Source of the DNA: Chitinophaga oryziterrae | Lineage (GTDB): Bacteria > Bacteroidota > Bacteroidia > Chitinophagales > Chitinophagaceae | Reading direction: 5' to 3' | Length of the DNA stretch: 64,000 nt | Assembly (NCBI RefSeq): GCF_009758125.1 | Contig: NZ_WRXO01000002.1 | Coordinates: forward strand, 1-64,000 | In this document: positions 17,404-26,400 of the stretch, piece after piece | Position numbering within the stretch: position 1 is the first letter of the stretch | How the letters are laid out: the number at the start of each line of letters is the position of its first letter | Translations under genes and position numbers: made by a program | Notes under the pieces: generated by a model | Database searches by the model: none | What the model was told of the DNA's origin: nothing | Seen by the model: the letters and a program-made list of their open reading frames with translations, nothing else

Positions 17404-18681
17404 TTAGGAGGCTTGTTCTAAAACGCCCATTTTCTCAAACAGTATTTCCATCATCCTGTCCGTCAACACCCTCGCATCCTCTTTTGGAAGGAAGCTTTCA
17501 TTAGAAATAAAGCTGAAGTCTATTTCTCCCCGGTAATTACTGATCACCAGTGTATTCGGATTTCTCCAGGGGAAGCAGGCGCTGGGGCTGTAAATGGTTT
17601 CCAACCGGAAGGAGTGGTATTTGTCGGGGATGTTGAGGCGTCCCATATTAGACAGGGTTACGTCATGGGTACCATCGCTGGACCTCAGATAGGTGACGAG
17701 TTTTTTTACGGATGAATGGAAGTATTCACTCATCAGTAGTAATTGATGGATGTTCATTACATCGATTCTGCCGGCCAGGTCATTCCGGAGTTTCCGGGTT
17801 TTGGTCCAGAACTCGGCAGCGTTATCTTTTATGACAGGCAATTCTTCAATGGGGGCAAAGGCAAAGAGGTGATCGTTTTTTATTTCAGGGATATACCTGC
17901 GGATGTCTACCGGGTAAATGACATTGCCTTTTGCGTTATTGCCCCTTAATTCCCGCATGGCTTCGAGAAATGCAACTGAGAAAGTGGCATGCAGAGCGGT
18001 TTTCTGCTGTTTGCACAGGCCGGTGAGTATGGTAGAGCTTTCCTCATCCATTTTCCAGTGTAACAGGTAGTTTTTGCCTGGAACAACTTTCGTCTTACTT
18101 GTTTTGAGAGATAGAAAGAATCCGGCTATATATGAGGTGAGCCAGGCTTTTATCTTCATCTTTTTATTAGAGAGGATATGAGGAGGAATGAGGGCATGTA
18201 CTGATTCAAAAGATTCGTAGGGTTCCAGTGAGGTATCGGGATGGTCCATCAGTAGCAGCATTTCCCGCATCAACGTAAGGATGGAGGTGCCATCGCAGAT
18301 GCAATGGGCGCATACCAGCAGGAGTTCGGACACATCGTCGGATCTCAGCCATAATATCCTGGCCAGTGGCCCTTTCTGCACATTAAACCGGTATTCCCAT
18401 TCTGCCTCGGAGGCCGCGATCCAGTCATCGTCGGAAAAGCGTTCTACGATCTGTACAGGAATTTCAGAGATCTGGGTATTGGTAACAAAATAGGGTCTGC
18501 CTTTTTCATCTTCACGGACCACTACCCGTAATAAAGGATGTTTGCGCTGGATACCGGCAAGGGCTGTTTTTAATTGTTGCTCAGTAATCCGGCCGCGAAT
18601 CTTTGCGGTGAATACACAGTTAACGGTTTCTTTTGCATCTACATACATGATCCTTTCACCGATGATTAAATTTCTGTTCAT
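17404..18681 (-). CDS. Condensation-domain (PapA-like) acyltransferase 1
   Basis: This protein belongs to the condensation-domain superfamily of chloramphenicol-acetyltransferase fold enzymes. These form ester or amide bonds from acyl-CoA or acyl-ACP; stand-alone members include the PapA acyltransferases of mycobacterial lipids. It has 425 residues. The catalytic HHxxxDG-type motif reads LLLVCAHCICDGTSILTLMR (about residue 130), and a second typical segment is ISNYRGEIDFSFISNE near the C-terminus. It is paralogous to the next gene upstream: both begin MNRxL...ERI(M/L)Y and share KHPLLR. Two such enzymes suggest two acylation steps on one product. The first His of the motif is Ala-His here instead of His-His; the catalytic second His is kept. 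Confidence 0.85.
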   Translation of the reverse strand: MNRNLIIGERIMYVDAKETVNCVFTAKIRGRITEQQLKTALAGIQRKHPLLRVVVREDEKGRPYFVTNTQISEIPVQIVERFSDDDWIAASEAEWEYRFNVQKGPLARILWLRSDDVSELLLVCAHCICDGTSILTLMREMLLLMDHPDTSLEPYESFESVHALIPPHILSNKKMKIKAWLTSYIAGFFLSLKTSKTKVVPGKNYLLHWKMDEESSTILTGLCKQQKTALHATFSVAFLEAMRELRGNNAKGNVIYPVDIRRYIPEIKNDHLFAFAPIEELPVIKDNAAEFWTKTRKLRNDLAGRIDVMNIHQLLLMSEYFHSSVKKLVTYLRSSDGTHDVTLSNMGRLNIPDKYHSFRLETIYSPSACFPWRNPNTLVISNYRGEIDFSFISNESFLPKEDARVLTDRMMEILFEKMGVLEQAS

Positions 18682-18691
18682 AGTAAGTTTA

Positions 18692-19993
18692 TTAGGATAG
18701 TACCGTCTCCGTTATGGGAGCGGTTTCGTGCTGCAATAATGTGATAGCACTGTCTTTGATGGACAGGGCATCTAAATAAGGCAACAGCCCGTCGTTAGAA
18801 ATAAATGTAAAGTCGATCTGGTTGTCGAACGTGGAAGTAATGATGGTCGTCGGATTAGCAAAGGGGCCAATCACCGAAGGGCTGTAAATCGTTTCAATAT
18901 CGAACGTATTGAAATGACAGGGAATGTCCAGTTTGCCCAGATTAGAAAACATCAGGTCATTCCCTACTTTACCATAGGTAAGTACCTTCCGCATTTTATG
19001 TACTGTGGAATGTGCATTTTCGAGTGTCATCAGGAAATCGTAGGGATTCATGCCAGCCATTTTATCCGTGACCTTCTTCTGTAACAGACGGGTCTTTTCC
19101 CAGAAACTCATGGAAGGATCTTTCTCCATAGATAAAGTAAGTGCAAGACCAAAGGAGAACATTGTATCCTTCCGGATATTCTCCACGAACTTCCTGATAT
19201 CTACGGGGCAGGTTACTTTGTTATGCGCAGCAACACCTCTCACTTCACGGAAGGCACTCAGGAATGCTACGCATAAAGCGGTGTTTACAGTAACACCTGC
19301 TGCGGAACAGGCTTTGAATAAGGCGGAAGAATCAGCTTTACTGAACTTCCAGCTAATAAGGTAATCTGCTTTCCTGTCGAATTTTACGGTCTTTCCGGGG
19401 GAGATAAAGGTAGCTGCTGCGGATAGTGCGAGTCTTACAACAGCACCATTCACGGCTGCTTTGAATAATTGTTTCCTGCCATGTAATATTTGGGGGGGAA
19501 CAATATCCTGTATGGTGGTGAAGGCGGTATGCCGACCTATCTCTTTCTCAGGGTTATCCAGCAGGTCCAGTATTTCCCGGATGAGTAGCATAGCAGCTCC
19601 TCCATCACACATACAATGATGAAGGCTCATGAGCAGTTCTGAAGTACCAGGAGATCTCACCCAGGTGATGCTCATCATCGGGCCATTTTGTGTATCGAAT
19701 ACATTGGCCCAGGCATCTTTAGAGGCCTCTATCCAGTCATCATTATGCCTGCGCTCTATGATGCGTATAGGGATTTCCGGCGCCTTATCATTGATAAAGA
19801 AGTGAGGCATCTTTTTATCATCGGTTTTAATACCCGATCTTAATAAAGGATGTTTAGCCTGTATTTTCGTAAGGGCATTCCGGAGGTTTTCATGGGAAAT
19901 AGTTCCTGCTATTTTCACCACAAAGACAATATTAAACGGCGTTACACCATCTCCGTAAAGAATTCTTTCAAGAAAGAGTAGTTGTCTGTTCAT
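18692..19993 (-). CDS. Condensation-domain (PapA-like) acyltransferase 2
   Basis: A second stand-alone condensation-type acyltransferase, about 433 residues from the preferred start. The active-site motif LLMSLHHCMCDGGAAMLLIR has the full HHxxxDG, with KHPLLR near residue 50 and a C-terminal FDNQIDFTFISNDG segment. The frame is open 51 bp further upstream, but the ATG at 19993 (MNRQLLFLERILYG) aligns with the start of its paralogue. With that start it overlaps the 3' end of the glycosyltransferase gene by 26 bp, showing tight translational coupling. I infer transfer of an acyl chain to a hydroxyl of the sugar or of the polyketide. Confidence 0.86.
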   Translation of the reverse strand: MNRQLLFLERILYGDGVTPFNIVFVVKIAGTISHENLRNALTKIQAKHPLLRSGIKTDDKKMPHFFINDKAPEIPIRIIERRHNDDWIEASKDAWANVFDTQNGPMMSITWVRSPGTSELLMSLHHCMCDGGAAMLLIREILDLLDNPEKEIGRHTAFTTIQDIVPPQILHGRKQLFKAAVNGAVVRLALSAAATFISPGKTVKFDRKADYLISWKFSKADSSALFKACSAAGVTVNTALCVAFLSAFREVRGVAAHNKVTCPVDIRKFVENIRKDTMFSFGLALTLSMEKDPSMSFWEKTRLLQKKVTDKMAGMNPYDFLMTLENAHSTVHKMRKVLTYGKVGNDLMFSNLGKLDIPCHFNTFDIETIYSPSVIGPFANPTTIITSTFDNQIDFTFISNDGLLPYLDALSIKDSAITLLQHETAPITETVLS

Positions 19994-21173
19994 ATGTTTT
20001 CTGTGCAAATGTTTCCAGTAATTCTGTTGCCTTTTCATTACCACCTGCTTTGATGAAAGTATCCTGGATGTGCCGTGCAGCTATCCGGTACTTTTCATTT
20101 TCCAGTACATCCCACATAGCGGTTTTAAGGTCGCTTACCCGCAGGCGTTTATAGCGGAGCTTCACGCCACAGCCGGCGTTCTCTATAAGAGAGGCGGTAT
20201 GGAAATGGTCATAGGCAATAGGAGTAATGAGCATGGGTAAACCATTCAGGAAGGCATCATTGACGGTGTTAAACCCGCCATGACAGATCACTGCATCCAT
20301 ATGTGGCATGAGGGTAGACTGTGGCACGTAGCCCTGCACAATGAAATTATCCGGCCATTTATCGAAGATAGCGGGATCTGTAGCCGCTACGATGGTGAGT
20401 GGCTGATCTGCAAATGCTTCAATAAGTTTCTGAAAGAAATCTTTGCGGATGTCTACCAGTAAGGTACCCAGGGATACAAATACTTTGGGTGTGGTAACTG
20501 CAGCCAGCCTGTCCCAGTCGAAGGGGGTATTGTTGGGTCTTCCCTTTACCGGACCTACATACTGCATATGCTCAGATGTGTCTTTACTGGCGGCAAATTC
20601 TTTAGAGGTAAAGACGATGTTCATGTCGCGGGAATGGATCACGTAGTCGTCTGTATACACGCCAAACTCACGCTGCAGGCCCAGGATGAGGTTCTTTTGC
20701 CATTCGAATATTTTAGGAGATTGCATGGTGTCGCCTGTTACATCAGGAGGAACAGGAGTCGTTGTTACGCAGGGGATGCCTTTGTTATAGGCGCAGATAG
20801 CGCCGGCAAAAGTGATACAATCGCTGATGATCACATCAGGTTGGAACTCATCAGCTACACGGGAGAGTCCTTTCATGATATAACGGCAGAAGGGGAGATA
20901 GGTTTCTTCCAGTGCCAGTTTAAGGGTTTCCACACCGGAGAGTTTAGGGCCTTCATCCTGCATTTTGAGGATGCGCTGGATATCTGCCTGATGTTCTGCC
21001 AGTTCTTCATGAGGGACGATGAATTTTCCTCCTGCAGGAATATGTTCAGCGCCCAGTTCTTTGATACCTACCCATACTACCTGGTGGCCCCTGGAAATTA
21101 AACTGGCGCCTACGCTTAGTGTAGGACTGATATGCCCAAAGAAGGGCGGTACCACAAACATGAATTTTGGCAT
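19968..21173 (-). CDS. MGT-family (GT1) glycosyltransferase 1
   Basis: A GT-B fold glycosyltransferase of the macrolide/UDP-glucuronosyl type, 401 residues, using a nucleotide sugar to glycosylate a small hydrophobic acceptor. The N-terminal acceptor domain begins MPKFMFVVPPFFGHISPTLS with the family GHxxP-like turn. The C-terminal donor site has VSLGTLLVDIRKDFFQKLI and VICHGGFNTVNDAFLNGLP followed by PIAYDHFHTASLI. No membrane segment is seen. It is paralogous to the next upstream gene, and the pair suggests a disaccharide or two separate glycosylations. Confidence 0.92.
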   Translation of the reverse strand: MPKFMFVVPPFFGHISPTLSVGASLISRGHQVVWVGIKELGAEHIPAGGKFIVPHEELAEHQADIQRILKMQDEGPKLSGVETLKLALEETYLPFCRYIMKGLSRVADEFQPDVIISDCITFAGAICAYNKGIPCVTTTPVPPDVTGDTMQSPKIFEWQKNLILGLQREFGVYTDDYVIHSRDMNIVFTSKEFAASKDTSEHMQYVGPVKGRPNNTPFDWDRLAAVTTPKVFVSLGTLLVDIRKDFFQKLIEAFADQPLTIVAATDPAIFDKWPDNFIVQGYVPQSTLMPHMDAVICHGGFNTVNDAFLNGLPMLITPIAYDHFHTASLIENAGCGVKLRYKRLRVSDLKTAMWDVLENEKYRIAARHIQDTFIKAGGNEKATELLETFAQKTYEQTTTLS

Positions 21174-21188
21174 AATCGGTTCTTTATA

Positions 21189-22412
21189 TTAATAAAAGCG
21201 GTTGCGGTAAAAAGCCTGATTGTAAGCAGGCTGCTGTACCAGTTCCTCCAGCAGATTAGCGGCGGTAACTGCGCCACCGGATTGTTCAAAGGAAAACTGT
21301 ATCCGTTTGGCAGCTTCTTTATACGCCGGGTTGCGGAGTATTTCCCATACCGCAGTATGCAGATGTGCAGCTTTGAAACGTTTGTAGTTCAACCGCACAC
21401 CACTCTCTACCTGTATCACCCGGCCGGCTACGTGCGACTGGTCATACGCAATAGGTATCACTACCAGGGGCAGGCCATGCGACAAACTCTCACATACGGT
21501 ATTATGCCCGCCATGACATACCACGGCATCCAGGTGAGGTAGTAATTCCAGTTGAGGGATTCTCTCCTGCACTACGAAGTTGTCCGGCCACTCTTCAAAA
21601 AGAGTAGGGTCAGATACCACCACTACGGACACAGGTTCATTGCCTAATGCATCAATTACTTTCTGAAAGAATTCTTTTTTATAGGTATGGTCGAACGTAG
21701 TGCCGATGGATACTAATATCCTGGGCACATCACCGAGGTGGTACAGCTTTTCCCAGTTAAAGGAAGTGACGGTTGCCCTGTGTTGAATAACGGGCCCAAT
21801 GAATTTATACCAGGGAGGGAGGGACATATCTCCAAAGAAATCTTTAGAGGTAAAGATCATAGTGAGGGCTTCGGAACATACAATGGCCCTGTCGTACGGA
21901 ATACCCAGTTCCTGTTGTAATGCAACGATCTGCCTGATTTCCCATTCATGTACACCCGGTAAATCTTCCATCATTTTAACTGCCGCCGGAGCGGTGACAG
22001 AAGTCGCATAAGGGATCTGCATTTTATAGGCAGCGATAGCGCCGGAAAACAGCTGATGGTCATTGATGATCACATCCGGTTTAAAAGCATCCAGGATAAT
22101 GGTAATGCCTTCAAACATATACCTGTTCAGTGGTATCAATACCTCCTCATATAAAAACTTGATGCTTTCTATACCTGATACATTCTTTTTAGTGATCTGA
22201 TCCAGGTATTGTTCACTGTCTCTTTTTTCTACATCGTTCTGGTCGTATTGCAGCAGCAGGAGCTGCCCACCCTGGGGTAAACGGTTTCCCAGTGATGCAT
22301 CCAGACTTATCCAACCTACCTCATGTCCTCTTTGCAGGAGTTCTGCACCAAGACTGAGTGTTGGGTTAACATGCCCCGTAAGGGGTGGTACTATGAACGC
22401 AAACCTTGCCAT
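21189..22412 (-). CDS. MGT-family (GT1) glycosyltransferase 2
   Basis: A second GT1 family glycosyltransferase, 407 residues, with the same plan: MARFAFIVPPLTGHVNPTLS at the start, VSIGTTFDHTYKKEFFQKVI at the donor-domain entry, and the nucleotide-sugar site VCHGGHNTVCESLSHGLPLV followed by PIAYDQSHVAGRVI. The His-Asn-Thr-Val region matches plant/bacterial PSPG-like cores. It overlaps the hydrolase gene by 22 bp upstream and is 15 bp from its paralogue downstream. The sugar specificity cannot be read from the sequence. Confidence 0.92.
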   Translation of the reverse strand: MARFAFIVPPLTGHVNPTLSLGAELLQRGHEVGWISLDASLGNRLPQGGQLLLLQYDQNDVEKRDSEQYLDQITKKNVSGIESIKFLYEEVLIPLNRYMFEGITIILDAFKPDVIINDHQLFSGAIAAYKMQIPYATSVTAPAAVKMMEDLPGVHEWEIRQIVALQQELGIPYDRAIVCSEALTMIFTSKDFFGDMSLPPWYKFIGPVIQHRATVTSFNWEKLYHLGDVPRILVSIGTTFDHTYKKEFFQKVIDALGNEPVSVVVVSDPTLFEEWPDNFVVQERIPQLELLPHLDAVVCHGGHNTVCESLSHGLPLVVIPIAYDQSHVAGRVIQVESGVRLNYKRFKAAHLHTAVWEILRNPAYKEAAKRIQFSFEQSGGAVTAANLLEELVQQPAYNQAFYRNRFY

Positions 22413-23206
22413 AATCTGCTATTGATTTGTTTGAATTTGATATGCCATCCTTCAAAAAAGTCTTTCAGCCTGTTAGCGATTTCTTCCGGTTGTTGTATAG
22501 GAACATTGTGATCTCCTTTTACGAAGACCAGTTTAGACCTGATAATTGTATCGTATAATTTCTTGCCCGAATCAATGCAATTTGAATCCTTACCATATAG
22601 CAGTAAGGTGTCGTGTGAGATGTTACTGATAGTCGCGTCCTTAAAAAAGGCACGTTCGTTGTGCATGTCTGACTTAATGGATGTTTCATTAAACAGGTAT
22701 TCATACATCCTGTGGTTTTTATCCAGCTGTCTTTTGCCCATACGCATTTTGGTGGTATCAGTAAAGTTGTTGATATAGTCTACCAGGAATTCTTTACTGT
22801 AGATGTCGATGATACCCAGGGTTTCGTTGTCGCTGGGATCGGGGGCTTCTATTACTGCCAGCTTTTTAACCCTGCCGGGATAACGCATGGCCATTTTAAG
22901 GGCTACCAGTCCGCCGTAACTGTATCCTGCCAGGTATACTGATTTCAGCTCCAGGGCTTCCATCAGGGCCAGCAGGTCGTCTGTCATGGTGTTGAGGTCA
23001 TAGCCGTCTTTAGATTTAGCGCTCATGCCATGGCTTTTCATGTCGTACATCACTACATGAAAGTTCTGCGCCAGGATGGGTGCGATGTTGAAATAATAAA
23101 CAGACAGATTGCTGAACATACCATGAATCAGCAATACTGTTTCTTTCGCCCCTTTATTCAGTTCCTGAATATGTACGGTGGCATTGTTGACTTTGATTAC
23201 TGGCAT
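22391..23206 (-). CDS. Alpha/beta hydrolase, candidate chain-releasing thioesterase
   Basis: A 271-residue alpha/beta-hydrolase. The oxyanion-region motif LLIHGMFSNLS (about 25), the nucleophile elbow AGYSYGGLVALKMA (Ser near 95) and the C-terminal catalytic His in VKGDHNVPIQQP (about 240) are all present. There is no signal peptide, so it is cytoplasmic. It lies between the ACP gene (10-bp overlap) and the glycosyltransferases, and neither synthase shows a C-terminal thioesterase domain. I therefore infer that it releases or transfers the finished chain; a general hydrolase or editing thioesterase is the alternative. Confidence 0.87.
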   Translation of the reverse strand: MPVIKVNNATVHIQELNKGAKETVLLIHGMFSNLSVYYFNIAPILAQNFHVVMYDMKSHGMSAKSKDGYDLNTMTDDLLALMEALELKSVYLAGYSYGGLVALKMAMRYPGRVKKLAVIEAPDPSDNETLGIIDIYSKEFLVDYINNFTDTTKMRMGKRQLDKNHRMYEYLFNETSIKSDMHNERAFFKDATISNISHDTLLLYGKDSNCIDSGKKLYDTIIRSKLVFVKGDHNVPIQQPEEIANRLKDFFEGWHIKFKQINSRLWQGLRS

Positions 23207-23493
23207 GTTTCAATGTGTTTTATGATGTCATCCAGTTTGAGATTGATCAGCTGATCCAGGTCCATGCCTGATAGCCAGCCGGTAAAATCAATGTTCTCAC
23301 CAAAATGCGCCTTTACCTTTTCTGAAAATGATACAATTTCAATACTGTCCATTTCGAGATCTTTGGTAAAAGAACTTTCTCTGGTGATATCCATATCTTC
23401 TACAAACTCTTCCCCGATAACTTCGGTGATAAAAACTTTCAATGCAGCAAATATTTCTTCGCTGTTCAATTTTCTTTTAGTTACAGTGTCCAT
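23197..23493 (-). CDS. Acyl carrier protein
   Basis: A stand-alone carrier protein of 98 residues. The phosphopantetheine attachment motif reads KDLEMDSIEIVSFSEKV (Ser near residue 51), flanked by acidic helices. It overlaps the end of the upstream synthase gene by 13 bp and the hydrolase gene by 10 bp, so it is translated in step with both. The large synthase already has two internal ACP domains, so this third carrier may shuttle the chain to the acyltransferases or carry a starter unit. Confidence 0.92.
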   Translation of the reverse strand: MDTVTKRKLNSEEIFAALKVFITEVIGEEFVEDMDITRESSFTKDLEMDSIEIVSFSEKVKAHFGENIDFTGWLSGMDLDQLINLKLDDIIKHIETCQ

Positions 23494-26400
23494 CCTATTA
23501 TGTAGTTGTTATGTTTGATTGTTTTAATGCTAACGTCTTTAATTCTTAAAGTATCTCCTGTTATTTCTTCTATTGTATATGCTTTAGGATTGCCCTGCAG
23601 GCCTTTACCCAGGTATTTCCCGTATGCCTCTTTGGCAACCCAGCCGCGGATAATCCATTCTGGATCTGTTATCAGTTTCAGCTCACTTTCAGTAAAAACG
23701 AGTTCTGTGAAACCTGCACTTTTTTCACTGATCTCTTCGATATCTATTCCTACTGGTTTATCAAACCGGGCAATACCTACGGCATCTGTATTTTTATGTG
23801 CAATAGAGATGTTAATACCGTTGGTCATTGATCCCTGTGGGAATGGTTTCCCGGCTGCATCTGTGCGGACTTCGAATTCTATGGGATAATATGCTTCCTG
23901 TTTTTGTTGTTTGAGTAAAGCCCTTACGGCGTCTTTTACTGCAACGCGACTGATGATCCTTTCTTTACGTTTGTTGGGAAGGAGAGAACGGATGTACGCT
24001 TTTTCGGTCTGGTTGAAATATCTTTTGAGAATAAAATCCCAGGAGACTACACGCTGGTAGGCGTTGTGGAACATGAAGATGCCGGGAGCTATCTCTTCAG
24101 ACATCCTGTTGTGCAACGGAGACATGGAGATTCTCCATAGCGCTTCATCTATTTCCAGTCTCCTGTTTTGCCATCCGGTGATAATCGCCCATACTTTATT
24201 ATTTCTTTTGAGGATGATGTTGCCTGTAGCAAATTCATCGTTCATTTCTGTGAGTTCACAGGTGCATTCAAAAGAGCCTTGCTGGTCCTGCATGTTATCA
24301 TAGAAGGCTACTTCCTGGATTTTAACGGGGAAGGCGATACGGTCTTTTTCTAAGGTGAGTTGTAACCAGAGACCGAAGAGTTGTCCTGCGTTATCGAGTA
24401 AGGAACCTTTACCGGTGCTGCTTTCTATAATACCAGTGATACCTTTATCTCCTACTGCTGTTATCTCTTTAATCCCCTGGTAGGCTGGGCCATGGAACAT
24501 GTGTTCTTCATAGATCTGTGCCGGGGTTTTGGTAATGTCTAACGGGTTCCCTGTCTGAAGGGAAGATATGGTTGGTTTTTGATAGTTATCAGATAGTTCT
24601 ACGGATGCGTTAGCATAATTTTCCAGGTTCATGGAGATGTTACCGGCATCTTTCCATTCTCCTGTGATGGTTTCCCGGAAGGGAGTGGCCACGTTCATCC
24701 ATTGGAATACCTGGATAAGAGAGATTTTGTTTACTATTTTACCGGGTGCGTTTTCCCTGGCAATGTCTGCGAATAGTTCGAAGATCATGGTCATCGGGAT
24801 TACCGGGTCCATGTCATCGGGGCAATGCCATCCCGGCCTTTGCCTGATGAGGGCATGATCTATGAGATAAGGCGTATTATCCAGGGAGATATCCAGTTGT
24901 TTGGAAACAGGATTTAATTTATTTGATAAAGGGTCATTTAATGGGTTTGATGTGATGGATTTGCTGTTTGAGCCTGGATTGAATACTGCCGGCCTGTCAT
25001 TGAACAGTGCAATAATCTCTTCCTGGATAGCAGCTATTTCATCGCAGTTTTCCTGGAATGCTTTCATTACAGGGGACCCTACTGGTTCTAATACCGGTGT
25101 CTGTTTTTTTGTAACCTGTAAGTTTTTGAGAGAGTTGAGATCTTTTAGGATAGGAGATCCTAACTGTAGTTTTACGGGGTTTGACTTTGTTTTGTTTTCT
25201 ATCCCTAAGAAAGAGTAATTAATATCTTTCCCTTCGGTAAACAGGGCTGCTAATACGCGCTGTAACTGCTCGATACCTGACCTTACAGGTACGTTGGCCG
25301 CAATAGCGCTGTATGTTTTACTTTTCAGCGTATCATCTACAAATCCTATCAGTCCGCCGGAACCAGCCTGTATAAATACTCTGACGCCTTCATTATATAG
25401 TTTCTCTGTAAGTTCGCGAAAACGGACAGGTTTTATTAAATGATCAATACTGAGATCTCGGATAGCTTCTACACTTTCCGGATAGATATCGAGGGTAGTG
25501 GCAGACCATAAAGGGATGGTTGTCTTCCGGAAACTTACTTTGCCGATGCCTGTCAGCAATATGTCCAGTTTGTTTTCTACAAAAGGAGAGTGGAAACCTG
25601 ACTGGAAGGGGAGTACCTGGTGGAAGATCTGTTCTTCTCTAAGGATGACCATCAGTGTTTCTACTGCTTTGCCTGTACCACATAAGATTACCTGCTGAGG
25701 GCAGTTATCCATAGACAGGTAGAGGTCTTTGATATCTTTCAGATATGGAGCAATGCGATCGTATCCACAGCCGATGACAAGGAATTGCGCATCTTTTTGT
25801 TCAAAAGAGGCTGGATTGAGTTCTTGCAGCAAAGCAAGGACAGAAGATTCTTCTGCCAGTCCGGAGGACCTTCCTGCCAGCCATTCTCCCAGACTATGAC
25901 CTGCATTGAGGTCTGGAATGATGCCCAGTTGTTTCAATGCGGTATCCATGATCCTGCTCCTTTCAAGGAGTTGCAGCGCAGCGTCCAACACACCATCAGA
26001 AGTAGCCTGCGCAGATTCAAAACGGGGCAGCTTAAAGTATTCGGCTACGCTGTCTACTTCACCGCCGGAGAGGCCATCTAAGCCGGGGAAGAGAAAGGCT
26101 ATTTTACCTCCTTTGCTGATAAGGGGATCATTGGTAAACCAGATATCCTGTTTATTTCTCCAGGGGAGGTCCCTGCTCACTATTTTGATCGCTTTTTTGA
26201 TACGTTCAGGAGTAGGGTTGAATAAGGCAATCCTGTAATTACCTCGTCCTGGTTCTGTTTCATTTCTTTCCAGGGCTTTGATGAGACCCTCAGCATCTGG
26301 CCTGGCCAGCAGCAATACATCTGCTTTGAGAACAGGAGAAATGCCATTGAACATAGGTTTCACAGGAGAAGTAAAGCCTTGTACCACCACATGTGCGTTA

